Part shown: positions 43,078-55,142 of the stretch, piece after piece
Numbering within the stretch: position 1 is the stretch's first letter
How the letters are laid out: the number at the start of each line of letters is the position of its first letter
DNA from: Favolaschia claudopus
Lineage: Eukaryota; Basidiomycota; Agaricomycetes; Agaricales; Mycenaceae
Direction: 5' to 3'
NCBI GenBank assembly: GCA_037176885.1
Contig: JAWWNJ010000140.1
Coordinates: 372,001-436,000 of the forward strand
Length of the DNA stretch: 64,000 nt
Notes under the pieces: model-generated
What the model saw: only the letters and a program-made list of their open reading frames with translations
Told to the model about the DNA's origin: nothing
Databases searched by the model: none
Made by a program: the position numbers and the translations under genes

Positions 43078-44932
43078 TTAGAATCCGGTGCTATCCCCGC
43101 GAGTAACATCCACTTGGAACGGATCGGCGAAATCTTCATTCGTCAATCCCGACAGGGCTTTGAAGCCAGTCTCGAACGCGGTGATGTTCACCTTGGCCAA
43201 CTCCTCCCGGAATCTCAGTCCACTCGCTCGTAGTCGCTCAGCGTATCCTTTCTCCACCCAATCCACAACAAGCTTCCCACCCTGCTTCACGAGCTGCCCA
43301 TCCACGTACACATCCTCAATATCACCAACGTTCGAATGCAAGACGACAGCGGCAATAGGGTCAGTCCATCCAATAAGACCGATAGCGTCAGTCGAGAATA
43401 CGACGACGTCGGCTTTGGCTCCTTCACGCAGAACACCAAGATCAGGGCGTTTCAACGCGAGACCGCCATTACGCGTTCCCATGAGGAACGCCTGCCTGAC
43501 CGACATAGGCGTGCTGGCAGGGATTTTAAATCGATCAAGAGTCTCCTGGTAGAGGCGCTCTCTGGTTGCCTGGAGCCATATTCTCATCTGGCCGATGATG
43601 TCTATGGAGAAAGTGAAATGCGTGTCCACTCCGAGGGCTGCTTGGTCCTGAATCTGCGATTGAGCCGTCAGTGAATACGGAAAGAAATAGTTACAGAGAC
43701 AGATAATACGAGGTAAGAAGCTTCGTGGCCCAATCCATAATGCATTTCGCTCTCGGGCGTGATACTAGCGTACTGGTTGAATTCTCGGAGAAGACGCGCT
43801 CCGGATGGATTCAGGAAATCGACGTGCGCGAAGACGAACGCAATACTCGAGTTCAATGTCGGAGAGCCGGGGGTGAGATCATTGACCAAGCCAATGACAT
43901 TATCGCCGGCTGCCAAGTTTCAACGCATCAGCAAATGAGAAGAGAAGTCCTGAACAACGAAGAAGAACTCACTCAAATACGGCCCTCCTACATCATGAGC
44001 GGTAATGAGATTAATTGAAAGATTTCTACAAAACCGTCGGTCGGAGTCGCATTAATAAGGTGATCAAGAATAACCATACTGAGCTGTTTCAACCATCTCA
44101 GTCGTCGGAGGGTCGGCTGCAATTCCAAGGTTCACAAGCCCATCATTGAAGGGATTTTTTGATGCAAGTTCGCGGATGTGAGCGAGTTGATCAATGCTGG
44201 CACTAGCATTGACTGAAAATCCACCAGTCTTGTTCGATCCAAATTGAAGGAAACTTCCGACGCTCACCGGTGTATGGGTCGCCATTGATGACCACAGGTC
44301 CGACGCCATAGCTCCACCACGCCCTCGCCCCGCTGTCGATGGTACCTTGAAGTCCCGCCTCCGCATGGGCCCGCGAGAACATGCCATGCGCAAAATCAAG
44401 GCTTGTGGTCACGCCCGCGTTGAGGCCTTCCAAGTTGCCCATGAGGGTTGAGATATATGTGTCTTCCGGTGTGTATATAAGGGCGGCCGGACCCGTCTTT
44501 CCATATCTGCAGATTGTAGGACAATCACCAACACCCGTGTATGGTATAAAAGACTTACTGCCAGCTGTAACTTTCCAACTGAATATTTGGGGCTAGAGTT
44601 CGCATAGCGGTTTGCCTGAAAGAATGAGTACAAATTCTGTGACAGGATGAGAAGGCTAACCATGTATGCCGATGGGTGTCAATGAATCCGGGAGATATTA
44701 TTTTTCCTGTTGTATTGACGGTCTTGACATTGCTATCACTCGAGTGAGAATCCAGGCCGTCGATGGTTTTTGAGATTGCGATAATTGTGTCATTGAAGAG
44801 CATCGCTCCGTTGTCTACAATCTCCAAATTGGAGGTGCTTTCAGAGTATGTTATGAAGGTTCCTCCTCTGAGCAGAGTCGCGCATTGTACAGAGCATCCA
44901 AGAAGCAGTAGAGATAGCACAAAGTTGAGCAT
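43078..44932 (-). CDS. Secreted amidohydrolase, copy 2
   Basis: Tandem paralogue of copy 1 with the same exon order. ATG 44932 gives a signal peptide (MLNFVLSLLLLGCSVQC). The motif PGFIDTHRHTW, the segment LMGNLEGLNAGVTTSLDFAH, FVFAHVDFLNPSGARLLREF and SEMHYGLGHEAS are all present. The last exon (GVDTHFTFSIDIIGQMRIWL through VTRGDSTGF) is roughly three-quarters identical to copy 1 by eye. Proposed metal ligands are kept, so both copies may be active. Stop at 43078. Confidence 0.85.
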
Positions 44933-46126
44933 CGTTCTGGATCCAGGGGGAAAGAGCTTCCCGCGGGCGTATTTTATACACATAGCAAAAACCCTCAACG
45001 ATGTCCGTCCGCTTGGTAAGGCCTACCATTGGTAAGTTCTCTCAAGCGATGAAAATCTCAATTGACAATGTGCAGATTCACCTAAATTTAGAGATAATTC
45101 CCGTGTAATTCCCAGTCGGATATCGAGAGGAATTTAACCGAATTCCTGGATAAATTCAAACTGGCGGCGAACCCTGGAGCATGGTGCCCGGGAGACGCGT
45201 AGTGTTTACTAGGTCGGCTTCGGAAGCCCGTTCGATTCGGATCGCAAGTAAAGACCGGTCGCTTACTGCGCAACCTTGAACCCAGAGACTCCGGAAGACC
45301 GCCTTGGCATTGCTGATGATTCAGCTGCGACGAGTAGAAACGGAGCGGTCAGAACGAGTTTGAGCACCCACCTTACATGTGCACTGTGACAAACACCTAG
45401 TAGAAAACCAAACACTCACCGAGTATTCGTCTTCAACTTCTTCCTCCGTCGTTGGATCCCCACTCTCCCATTGGTATCAACGGGGCCTCTCCAGCGCCTC
45501 CACTTGTATAAGTCCGACGGCAAACCCCCACCGTCGCTCTGGATGTACTGAGGACCCTGCACGCTGACCTACTACGACATTTAGGCTGCAAGTAGGCTTT
45601 ATTGCACGAGAGGCGGAGCAGTGCTGCAGAAAGCTGGACTAAGCTGGACCAACGACGACAGGGTTCAGATGCGCGTGCGCGTCGTCAAAGTCAATAGGCA
45701 GGGGCCGAAGGAGCCAGGGGCTCGATGGAGAGCGGCTTATAATTGGGGCAACGAAAGTAACTGAAAGTTGAACGAAAGAGTGTGTCACAGAACGTCACAA
45801 CACAAACAACGCCAAAGCGCCGCGTCGCGTCAGTCACATGATAATCGCATGACTCGAAAAGCAGCTCCTAGAGTCCTAGCAGTGCACCGCGATCTAGGGC
45901 CCGGGATATAATGTGTAGGTAGAAAAACTGAATAGAAAGGCTATCGCGCGTTGTAATCTCGCTCCTGTCGCTGTCAGCCATCGAGAAGGAGGATAGAATC
46001 CAGGAAATCGATATCTGAATGACCGAATGACCGCATGACTAGAATACAATGTGCTTTACAGTTGTACACATGGAAAAAATACAGATGCTCGAAGCGCGAC
46101 CCCAGATTCTTCAACTGACGCGAGCC
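44933..46126. other. Intergenic region
   Basis: About 1.2 kb without a recognised gene, between the start of amidohydrolase 2 and the end of AhpC/TSA_2 copy B. Confidence 0.4.
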
Positions 46127-48816
46127 TCACCCCCGCCTCACCGCCTTCTTCGCCTTGAACCACCAAAAACTCCGTTCCGAAGCCGTTCTGCGCATCCACA
46201 CCGCTTCACCAGCATCCACTCCGCATCGGGCCTCTGAGTCCGTATCGCCCTTGACGAGTCTAGAGGCCACAGAACGTTCCGAGTACGTACGAGTATGAAT
46301 GCCCCTCTCCTGCTCCGCAGACGGCACCTTCAACGACTTGGCACGCGTATGGCCACTGAGACCCGGACGGCGCGGAAACGTAAACACCGCAAGCGACTTC
46401 TGCTCCTCGCTCTCCTCCTTCGCGACGTCGTCAGAGGCCATACTAGAGCTCGAAGCCGACTCGGAGTCGCGCCCCCCATCCGACCTAGAGGACGTCGACG
46501 CACTCGCACTCGTCTCAGACCCACCCACAACATCCTCCGCCTTCATAAACGTCAATAAAACAGACGGTTCTGACGTCGTCCCCTCTGGCTTCTCCGAAAG
46601 AAGTAACAACGAAGAGGAAGAAGACGACCCCTCCCCTGAACTGGCGAGTGCCCAAGGCCGCGACGACGACGCAGACAACGTCAAAGGAATCGCTGGCTGC
46701 CTCTCCCTCTTCCTTCCCCCTTCCTCACTCTCCATCTCCTCGGACTCCCCCGCTTCGGCCGTCTCAGTGTCCTCTGATTCCCAAATGACCCCAACCCGCC
46801 AATGCGGGAGATGCGCCCACCCCCACCCATGTGTGTGTCGATCGCGATGCTCCCGTTCGCGAGACATAGGTGTCGACACAGAAGCCGAAATTTGCGGCGC
46901 GTGGCCATGGCCAAAGTCGTTTGATGAGTTCACCTCCTTCTCCTTCTCCTCCCCTGCAACACTCCGCTCCTCCAGATCCCCCTTCCCAACCACCCCCCTC
47001 CGGCCCCGCTGACCATGTCCATGCGCACCGAGCGATAACCTGGCAAACGTGAACGCAGAGTGATTCCCCGTAGCCACATGAGTAGAGGGAGAAATAGACG
47101 ATGTCCGAGTCACCAGCACAGAAGGCGTCGATGTCGAGCTCGGGAGCGAGGTGGAGAGCTGCACAGACGACGGAGCGGCCGCAATTGTGGGGCTTACGGT
47201 CGCGGACACGGAACGCGGCACTGCAAAGCGTGAGGCCGAGCCGCTCGTGGCATCCGAAACCGGGAGAGGCAGCCGTACACCCGCCGCACCAAAGATGCGT
47301 GCGACCGACGCATGTCCTCTTGGCGTCTGCATACGGTGCGCATAGATGCAGCGTAGACTTGACGTCAGTTCAGATGCAGAGGAAGTCCTGATAAATACAG
47401 TCAACACAATAAAAGCGAAAACGATAAACCACTCACTCAAAAACAAACTCCCCACCCAACAACCTCACATCCCCGCCTCTCTCCCACACGGCAGGCACCA
47501 ACCCCGCCCTCAGCGTCCTCAGCGCAACCGCGCCAATCCCGCTGACCGCCCCGTGCGTAACGTACGTCTCCGGCGCAGCATGCGGGTCGTCGACATAGTC
47601 ATCATGTCCGTGTTCATGATGAAATTCTTCCGTCGCTGTCATCCACCCCATCCCAAGCGCAGCATACACCCCCTCCGCAGGACACGGGTCCACAAACAGG
47701 CGTACGCTCGCAACGCCCTGGTCCGACGTCGAGTCGAATCCAAAGGACGCAAGATATCGCGCCGCCAATGTGTGCGGACCAGGAGCAACGATCAAGAGGT
47801 GTACTTCGGGCTCGTCTGATTCCGCAGGATGGAAGGCAGAGGGAGGAAAGAGGGAGGAGAGCGACGGGGGAAGAGGTGTAGATGATGTCGCACTGGTCAA
47901 GGCAGGGGCGTAGTACGTAGAAGCGGATGTCGATGTCGGTATAGTCGCCGTTTGCGGGCACGCGTCATGCACGCCCTTTGCGAGAGCGGTCACATAATCT
48001 TGACAGAGAGGGCACCAAAAGTGTCGTAAGAAGACCACGATGCTGCGGCGAGCTGGAAGGGCGTTAGAATGCTTGGATTGAATGCGAGAGAGACTGACAA
48101 CTTTTCTCGCCGCGCAACAGCTCGCCAAACGACATGCGCTCGCCATTTGAAGATACAAGCGGAAGAATGGCTGCGCAGTCAAGGGCGGCGGGTGATACAG
48201 GTGCCAGCGCGTGAAGAGGCGGAGGTTTGAGTTTCGTCGCCGGATGGACTTCAGCTTCAATAGGCGAAAAAGATACCAACGTAGACGGCGCAGATAGCTT
48301 GCGGACTGTCGAAGACCGAGCCGGTGCTTTCAGCAAACTCGCATCTGGAAGCGATGCGACCGAGGCAACGGGCACAGGCAAATCGCGTAGCTTCATGGTC
48401 GACCTTGGGATACCCGCTAAAGCAGGGATTACAAGTTCTGATGGAAGCTGAGCTGGAGCCGGCGAGGATATGGTGCGTTTTCGCAGTTTACTGCTTGTAG
48501 GTGTAGGTGAATTCGAAGTGGCGGGCGTGTGATGATGAAACAACAGACGCGCGAGACCTCGCTTTGGGGCAACGAGTGCAGGCGAGGGCGTACTATCGCG
48601 GCGACGTGTATAGTGCAATTGGCCGCTCAAGGGCACACTGAAAGAGGGTGAAATAGTGGTAGTATGTGGCACTGGGTCTGGATAGAGTGTGAACATGGCG
48701 TGCTGCAAGTTTGACGTCGACGACGAGGCGGCGGTGGCGGCGAAAAGTCCTTCATCTTCGGCCTCGAGCTTGGGGACAGGTTTGCGGCGGATTCTTGCGG
48801 TGGTGGTAGTAGCCAT
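46127..48816 (-). CDS. AhpC/TSA_2 (peroxiredoxin-like) protein with Ser-rich flanks, copy B
   Basis: Paralogue of the gene at 25.6-29.4 kb. ATG 48816 gives MATTTTARIRRKPVPKLEAE, then a disordered stretch of about 230 residues ending LPLVSSNGERMSFGELLRG. After an intron (acceptor before 48052) comes RRSIVVFLRHFWCPLCQDYV with CxxC, then LLIVAPGPHTLAARYLASFG, VRLFVDPCPAEGVYAALGMG, YVTHGAVSGIGAVALRTLRA and RGGDVRLLGGEFVFE. Another intron (gtgagt to tatcag) leads to RCIYAHRMQTPRGHASVARI. The tail is Ser/Glu-rich with a His/Trp cluster (DRHTHGWGWAHLPHWRVGV). Compared with copy A it lacks the long low-complexity insertion after the CxxC region. Function inferred from fold only. Confidence 0.8.
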
Positions 48817-49860
48817 GGGTGTCGGGTAGTAAGACAAGGGATGCGGTAATAGCGATCGAGCATTCAACTTCCGCGCAAAGACAAAGTAAACAGTCAACAC
48901 GCTCAAGAGTCTTGCAAGCTTCAAACTTCAAACTTTAGGTGTTCAAGCTCCAGACTTCAGCGTTCACAAGGTTCAAAGCTCGTCCGGCAAGGTACTTGAC
49001 GCCTGAATCTAGCCAAAATCTTGTCTCCTCATCCCGCACATTCTCAAGCTTTTTGACTCCAATCCGGGTGCCCTATCGCCGTTCATTTGCTGCGTTGACG
49101 ACCCTGGAGCCTTCATGGGGGAGGATGGAGCGCCTTGGAGCGTAACGAGGGTGTAAGTAGAAGGATGCAGAAGACAAGAAAAGAACCGGTAACTCAATTC
49201 GTGCCTGAGCGGACTTCCGGCCAACTTCCGGCGGGCTCCCGTCTCTTTGCTTTCTGCTCCCATCATCTCCCGCGTCCAACACGGTATAAGTCGCCGGCTG
49301 TGGCAGCCCTAACATGAATGTGGGGGTGTAAGTAGGAAGGAAATATTAATGCAGACGTCACTGGCACGGGAGGAGGAAGCAACTTTTGTACCGACATGCC
49401 AACGCATCAGACATAGGCTGGCGGCCGGGGCCCTGGCCTACCCGCTTCAATCTGCCCGGGAATGGAGCAACAGACTTCTCAAGATCAAGCTCTGAAGAGG
49501 AAGACCAATGGATTCCGGAACACCACTGTAACTTTTGATTCAAAAAATCTGTTGCTGGAAGCATTCTCAATCACACGTCGCTTGACCCTTCTTGCAAGCA
49601 GAGGACCTGATTTCACCCCGCTTGAGAACATCTACTGTCAACGACTCTTCTATTCAACCTCCGAGCAAGCAATGATCAACTCAGAACCCGCTATGAATAT
49701 TCTGTACGCTGCCACCGGAAAGTCGCTACAACACGGCCTTTTGACGTTCAGTCTCTTCTCTCCCTTGTTGAAACTGCTCGGCTCGTTATATCTTCTATCT
49801 CTACGGTTTACGATCTTACATACGAAAATGCCTACAGGAATATTTCGACAAATGACATCC
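48817..49860. other. Intergenic region
   Basis: About 1 kb. Promoter of AhpC/TSA_2 copy B, with TTCAAACTT-type simple repeats at 48918-48935. No gene recognised. Confidence 0.4.
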
Positions 49861-49865
49861 GCCCC

Positions 49866-50170
49866 GGGACTGATCTCGGTGTTGTGCGTGAAGGACCAAG
49901 GCGGACGTCGTCGCATTTCGACAGATTCAGTTGAACTCCGACGTTGCTGATATTGAGGACGTGTACTGGATGGGCAGCCCGTCAAGCAGGGGGAAAGCTT
50001 GCCGTGGAAAGTTGGTGGACAAAGGTTATGCTGCGAAGTTCGAGCGAGTGCAGTCAGAATGCGAGAAGAGCCTGCCAAGACGAATATCACCTCCTTCGAA
50101 GTGGGCGTCAAAGGTATATTTGGATCGACGGATCGGGATCTTGTTGCTCGCGGTGAAAGTACTGGATTTT
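49866..50170 (+). pseudogene. Decayed amidohydrolase C-terminal fragment
   Basis: Translated pieces in shifting frames match the last exon of the two amidohydrolases. DLGVVREGP corresponds to DLGVLREGAK, LNSDVADIEDVYW to LHSNVADIEDVYVDG, GGKLAVE to GGKLVVD, AKTNITSFEVGVKG to AKVNITAFETGFKA, and ARGESTGF to TRGDSTGF with loss of the stop. About 20 residues between the first two pieces are missing and at least two frameshifts are needed. It lies on the strand opposite to the intact copies, about 5 kb away, and lacks all metal-binding exons. Confidence 0.75.
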
Positions 50171-50577
50171 GGTTCTGTCCTACTTCTGACGATGATTGTA
50201 GTTGCTCTACTTATTCGGTGGATGTTAAATCCCTTTGAGATTTGATCATATATCCGCTTGTTCTCTTTCGCTTCTGGGTGCATCTTGAGTCACAATCTTT
50301 TGAATCGGACCCATATTGTGCTGCTGATGGGGCGGAGTTGGGGGGTTTGTGGGTCCCATGCCGAATCGGCATGTTCAATCGATATCGCGCAGATAAGTCT
50401 GCACTTCGCTGTCATGGTCCGAGCGTCATGTGGTGGGCGATTCACTTTCTTTTCATCAGCACTAGGCTTCTTTCCGACTAGAACACGCATTGTTCCGTCA
50501 TTTCTACGGTCCGAGGAGACCAGGTCCACACATAAAAGGCCACCTTCAGAAGCCTCCGACACACTCGACCTCTTGTC

Positions 50578-51101
50578 ATGCCCAACATCCCGTTCACCGA
50601 CATCTCCCAGTTCTATGAGGGTCAAATAATCTGGTGCGATCCCCAGAATCCGGAGATGGCGGGGACCAAAGGGAGTCGTCGTCCGGTTCGGCCTTGTCTT
50701 ATTATCCGGGTAAATCGCCTTGACCACACAATCGACGTTGCACCTTTTTCCGAAGACATAGAGGTATGAAATCATTATTTTACCTATAAAAATCACAATT
50801 CCCTGATGAAATTATGTCGCAGAACAACGATCCGCGTTGGAAACAAACTAATTTCGGAGAACATCCAGTGTGCAAATGGTCAGCGAGACAAGGCCACGGT
50901 GACAAAGTGTGGGTGGCGGCACCGCAAACAGTGGCAATTGAGTACGATACCACACGGACAATGTTTCAAGATAAAGACCCAAAGCGTCGTGTATGGTCTT
51001 TACTACCAATGTCGGAAAATAATAAGAGAAATTGGCATTTTCTTCACCAAGAATATTTAAGTCAGTGGATTTCGCATGTAACGAAATTTCGTCTCCTCTG
51101 A
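50578..51101 (+). CDS. Small two-exon gene, possible PemK/MazF-like beta-barrel (tentative)
   Basis: Exon 1 (50578-50763) and exon 2 (50823-51101) are joined across a 59-nt intron (gtatga to gtcgcag), giving 154 residues. The N-terminal half, FYEGQIIWCDP then RRPVRPCLIIRV and TIDVAPFS, follows the pattern of the PemK/MazF SH3-like barrel: a G-x-I strand, the turn GxRPxLVI, and a strand ending in P-x-S/T. The second half is basic and Trp-rich (KVWVAAPQTVAIEYD, NWHFLHQEYLSQWISHVTKF) and has no equivalent that I know. The resemblance is weak and functional residues cannot be assigned; it may simply be a basidiomycete-specific barrel protein. Confidence 0.6.
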
Positions 51102-51306
51102 ACTCGGTGCATTATAATTTAGGCCTTGTTCACTTCAATTACATACCCTACAGCCAACATGGTTCACATAACCGTTAGTGACTAGTGCACAAGAGTGGCC
51201 GCTAATATCTCTACTCACATCTCTGTCGACAGCGAAACGCCACCGTCCTTCTTGGTCTGTCGAATATTCCAGACGCACTATCCCCAACCCGTATCCGCAG
51301 GCGACC

Positions 51307-51861
51307 ATGAACGAAAGTCACGGTTCCTACCAGACAACGACAATTCCTCTTGACCAGGATTTTGATCGAAGTTGGACAACCTCTGCTGCACTTAACCAAA
51401 CTCGTTCACCACACCGGAGTAGCTGGCCTGCTAGACAGAACATCGCACGAATCCCAGATATTACTGGGGCACCCGATCTGCAGAATCCGGCCAAACCGAT
51501 CCCAATTGCATCGCCGGCAGCGTCAGCAATTCCCGAACATAAAGCGCGGCCAACGGAAAAGTCTGAAATCGTCTCTCAAGCAAGCTCGTCGAGGCTATTC
51601 CCTAGACAGCTGAAACCTACAGATGATATTTGGGGAAACGGCTTCCTGCCGTCAGTTTATTCCACTCCATATATGCGGGGAGAATCAAGCACGACGCAGA
51701 ATTCGAGTCCAGGCAAGCCGATCTCTAGTTCTCCACCCTCCGCTGCCATAACAGCACCCATCGGGTTTGGTGAGGGGGAGAACAATTCCGGATGGGTCAA
51801 ACATCCGACCAGGGAGGAGTACTGGCATCCCAGTAAGGGATATTACCCACCTAGGTCGTGA
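51307..51861 (+). CDS. Hypothetical Ser/Pro-rich protein
   Basis: A single frame of 184 residues from ATG 51307 (MNESHGSYQTTTIPLDQDF). Upstream codons in the same frame lack start context. It is disordered in composition, with a C-terminal segment SGWVKHPTREEYWHPSKGYY that could be a short ligand motif. It lies 205 bp after the small barrel gene on the same strand, so the two may be linked, but no function is evident. Confidence 0.45.
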   Translation: MNESHGSYQTTTIPLDQDFDRSWTTSAALNQTRSPHRSSWPARQNIARIPDITGAPDLQNPAKPIPIASPAASAIPEHKARPTEKSEIVSQASSSRLFPRQLKPTDDIWGNGFLPSVYSTPYMRGESSTTQNSSPGKPISSSPPSAAITAPIGFGEGENNSGWVKHPTREEYWHPSKGYYPPRS

Positions 51862-54353
51862 ACGTCAATTGGTACGTGTCGTGATTTAGCAGCGAATTTG
51901 TTTTGATTTGCAGCGACCCAGATGTTCTAGGTAATTTGTTTTATTTTCCGCAACCCGGATTGTATTTAGAGAATATATTCTATCGCCCCCTTTTGGTGGG
52001 CCAATATATATGACGGTCCCTCGTCCAGATAATGGAAACTTATCAAGGACTACTGCCAAGAAGAGGAATCTGTTTCTCTGAACGCCACCACATACGAAGA
52101 CAACACTACCGCTTCTTTGTATGGCCTTTGATCTGAAAACTCAGCCCTCCTCCGCAATATTCGATTGAACCTTTCCAACCTGAAGCTATATTCATGGGTA
52201 AGTCACTGTTCGGATTTACTCCTTAGCAATACGGTCCCTCTACAGCACTTCAGGCTGGTCCCGAGCATTTGAAGTATCGTTGGCGCCCCGGACGATTCGA
52301 AACCTCGATATCAAAATCGCCGAACCTCGAAGCCAGATAAGTATATCAGCTCAAGTTTCGACGAGAACTCGATTCATTCGCGCATAGTCATGAAGAGACA
52401 AACTCCGACTCTCTTCACAATTAACTCTACGCTGCGTGGCCGACTCTATGCGAAGGTGGGTTTGTTGGGACTACTTATTTTCAATTCGCTCACCGTTGCA
52501 GTCTACCAAATCTTCTCTCGACTCCCCAGAAGGCCATAATTGGGTTCGTTCAGTTACAACTGCTTCCTGGATTGGTTCTGACTCGTGTCCCTCTCAAAGG
52601 TAATGGATGGCGTTGGGATGGCGAGTTCAAGCGCGTCGTCAGCAGTGTCACATCGCGTGACCGCGTCAGGTATGTGACAATTGCGTGACGCGAACGCATT
52701 TTCGACGACGCTGGCGTCCCTTCGGAAGCGCACCAAAAGCGCACTGTGTCGGTCATCTCAAGGGCCAATGGTTAGCCTGCTCATAAGATATTCGGGCTAC
52801 AACAAGATATGCAGGCTCTCCACCGATTTTTCATGCAATAAATGGGCGAAAAATACTTATATACAGCACGATCAGGAAGCGTCCGCCGCCGTCGACACCA
52901 ACTGCAGGACTCTATACCAACTGATCCCCCTACTCTTGCAAATCCACCGGCCGCCGAATTCTGGCGTCTGAAGAGAGGCTATCTTTCTCGGTCATTCAAT
53001 ACACCCATCAGACTTGAGCTCAAAATTTAAAAACCAAGATCGATACTGAGACCTGAGACTCGGAGGTGGCTAGCGCTGGCTCCCTGTCGCTGTGTGCTTC
53101 ATTGAGATTCCCTCTTGTGAGTATTCTGAACTTCATTTCATTGTGAATTCATCTCCACACTTGCTTTTGCTGCTTCGTTCTTTGCATCCCGATCGGGAAT
53201 CGTCATCTCGACACACTCCTCCCTCCCTCGAACCTTACGATCATTGGGGCTTTACAACGACGTGTGGTGCTCCTGAGAAGAGCACCAGAATAGACTGGCC
53301 TGCAGGCGGTTACGACGATAAGGAGGAGGGAAAAGGCGCACTGCAAGTACTTGTGCAAGGCACGCGAGGAAAGGTGGAAAGCTGAGGCGCTGCAAACCAG
53401 AGTCTGTAAGTCCCGCGTCACTGGCAGAATCTCGCACGCCGACCTATCCCGTCCAACCCATCTCCTCGCTCAGTGCGTCGAAGGGGGGCGTTAGCACCAC
53501 TATCGTGACCCGGATTATCGACGTCGGCCAGCGTCGGACTTCTTCGCATAAATGTAGTCGAGCGGATTCGCTGCCTCTCTCGCTCTTCACACTCACGCTC
53601 CCATGCGTACCTAGCTACGTATTCTATCCATCATCGAGGTCGATACATATACCATGTACATCAGTATCTGCTGAATACTGCTTTCAATTTCATGCTCATC
53701 CACGATCCCGCCACTAGTACTCCTTCGATTAAATACGCTCTGCAGCTGATCAGACTATACGCCGGTAAAGGTGCCATGTTGCTTTTACTGAAAGATTGTT
53801 GGGAAGGACTTGTGTGCATGTACGTAGGTATTGTATTATTCTCAACGAACCATCATCCATCGCATACAACGACGGGAATCGGCAAGTAGTTACAAAACGT
53901 ATTAAACAGGGTCTCTAACCGGCATCCGACCGAACAAAAATGACTTTTCATTTCGCATTGCCTGTCAGGCAGATAGCTTCAGTAAAGAGCGAAGGACACA
54001 AGTGACAAGAACAACTCACCGTGCATTTGCGCGCGCCTCAAGACGAGTCGCATATCATACATGGAGGGAGGAAGCGCCGAGTTATACTGATATTGATACA
54101 TACAAGGGTTGACTGCTTTTCGGTTATGTGGGCCCGCCAAAGGCAAGATATAATGTATGGTTTTTCGATTTATGCTTGATGATACAGCCCCAGACGGCGG
54201 TTGCGGGTATGATGCCGCGGTGGACAACGAAGATGGACAGACGAAGATGGAAAACGTCAAAACGAAGGCGGTGGCGATGGATGGGTGGTGGTGGTACAGG
54301 TACAAGATGAAAGACGGGATGCCAAGGGATGGGATGGGGGAACAAGATATCGC
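51862..54353. other. Gene-poor stretch
   Basis: 2.5 kb without a recognised gene on either strand; small open frames have no splice or family support. Confidence 0.4.
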
Positions 54354-55142
54354 TCAATTGAAGCCGTCAAAGTGGCCCTTGAGGATCCGCTCGCCCATAG
54401 GGGACGGCGCACGGCGGGGGCGACCTTCGCCTGCGCTCAGAGTCGCGGCGCGGCGGGGAGGGCGTCCAGTGGAGAAGGGTGTGGCCTGAGTGGGGCTGAC
54501 AGCGGTGTTGGGAGGGGCGTTGGGAGGCGAGTGCTTCCCATCCATCGGCTAATGGTAGGATGACAGGGTCAATATTACGCCGTCGGCTGAGATGCCTAAG
54601 CAGACGTACAGGCATGAAGTTGGTGCTGAGGGAGAGGCGGCGGAGAAGCCCTTGACCACGTTCAGCATGAGCATCGGGGATCGCGGTGCTGGGGGTTTGA
54701 GCGAAGCGGCCAGCAACTGCGGTACTGGCGCGACGGGCATGTGAAACCGCTGGGAGATCTCGGGCATCCGGTTCTTCCTCTATGCTCGTAGCGTCAATAT
54801 AATCGCAATGCCACTCCGAACGATGTAACAAGTACCTTCAAATACGGGCGGGGGCCCAAACTTGCGGAACGGAAAAGTGCCACCACCGGGTGTTTTGGCA
54901 GAGGGTGACTGAGCGAGGAAGTACGAAAGGATGGGCGAAGTTCCCGGGGACGCGCTGATACGAGGCGAAGTCGCGGAAGACGACATAGGAGTCGGGATTT
55001 CGTTGGGAGAGCTGGCTGAGCCGGACGACTCTCCGGACGACACAGATAAGGAGCGGGGGCGACCACGGGGGAACGGGGAGTTGCCAATGGGAATGGGCTT
55101 AGACGCGACTCTGTCAGTTACAGAACGATTGTTGGAGGTCAT
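54354..55142 (-). CDS. Ser/Pro-rich hypothetical protein with conserved-looking C-terminus
   Basis: Three exons with in-phase introns. ATG 55142 gives MTSNNRSVTDRVASKPIPIG and a Ser-rich region (SLSVSSGESSGSASSPNEIP, GTSPILSYFLAQSPS), ending PPVFEG. Exon 2 runs EEEPDARDLP to LLRRLSLSTNFMP. Exon 3 gives PMDGKHSPPNAPPN and ends SPMGERILKGHFDGFN at a TGA. The RRLSLS and RRAATLS segments look like basophilic kinase sites. No domain was recognised; probably a disordered regulatory or scaffold protein. Confidence 0.7.

Noticed and set aside
30955..44932. Secondary-metabolite gene cluster (P450, methyltransferase, hydrolases, regulator)
   Set aside because: No backbone enzyme such as a PKS, NRPS or terpene synthase is present, genes are widely spaced, and the methyltransferase is an ICMT-type membrane enzyme.
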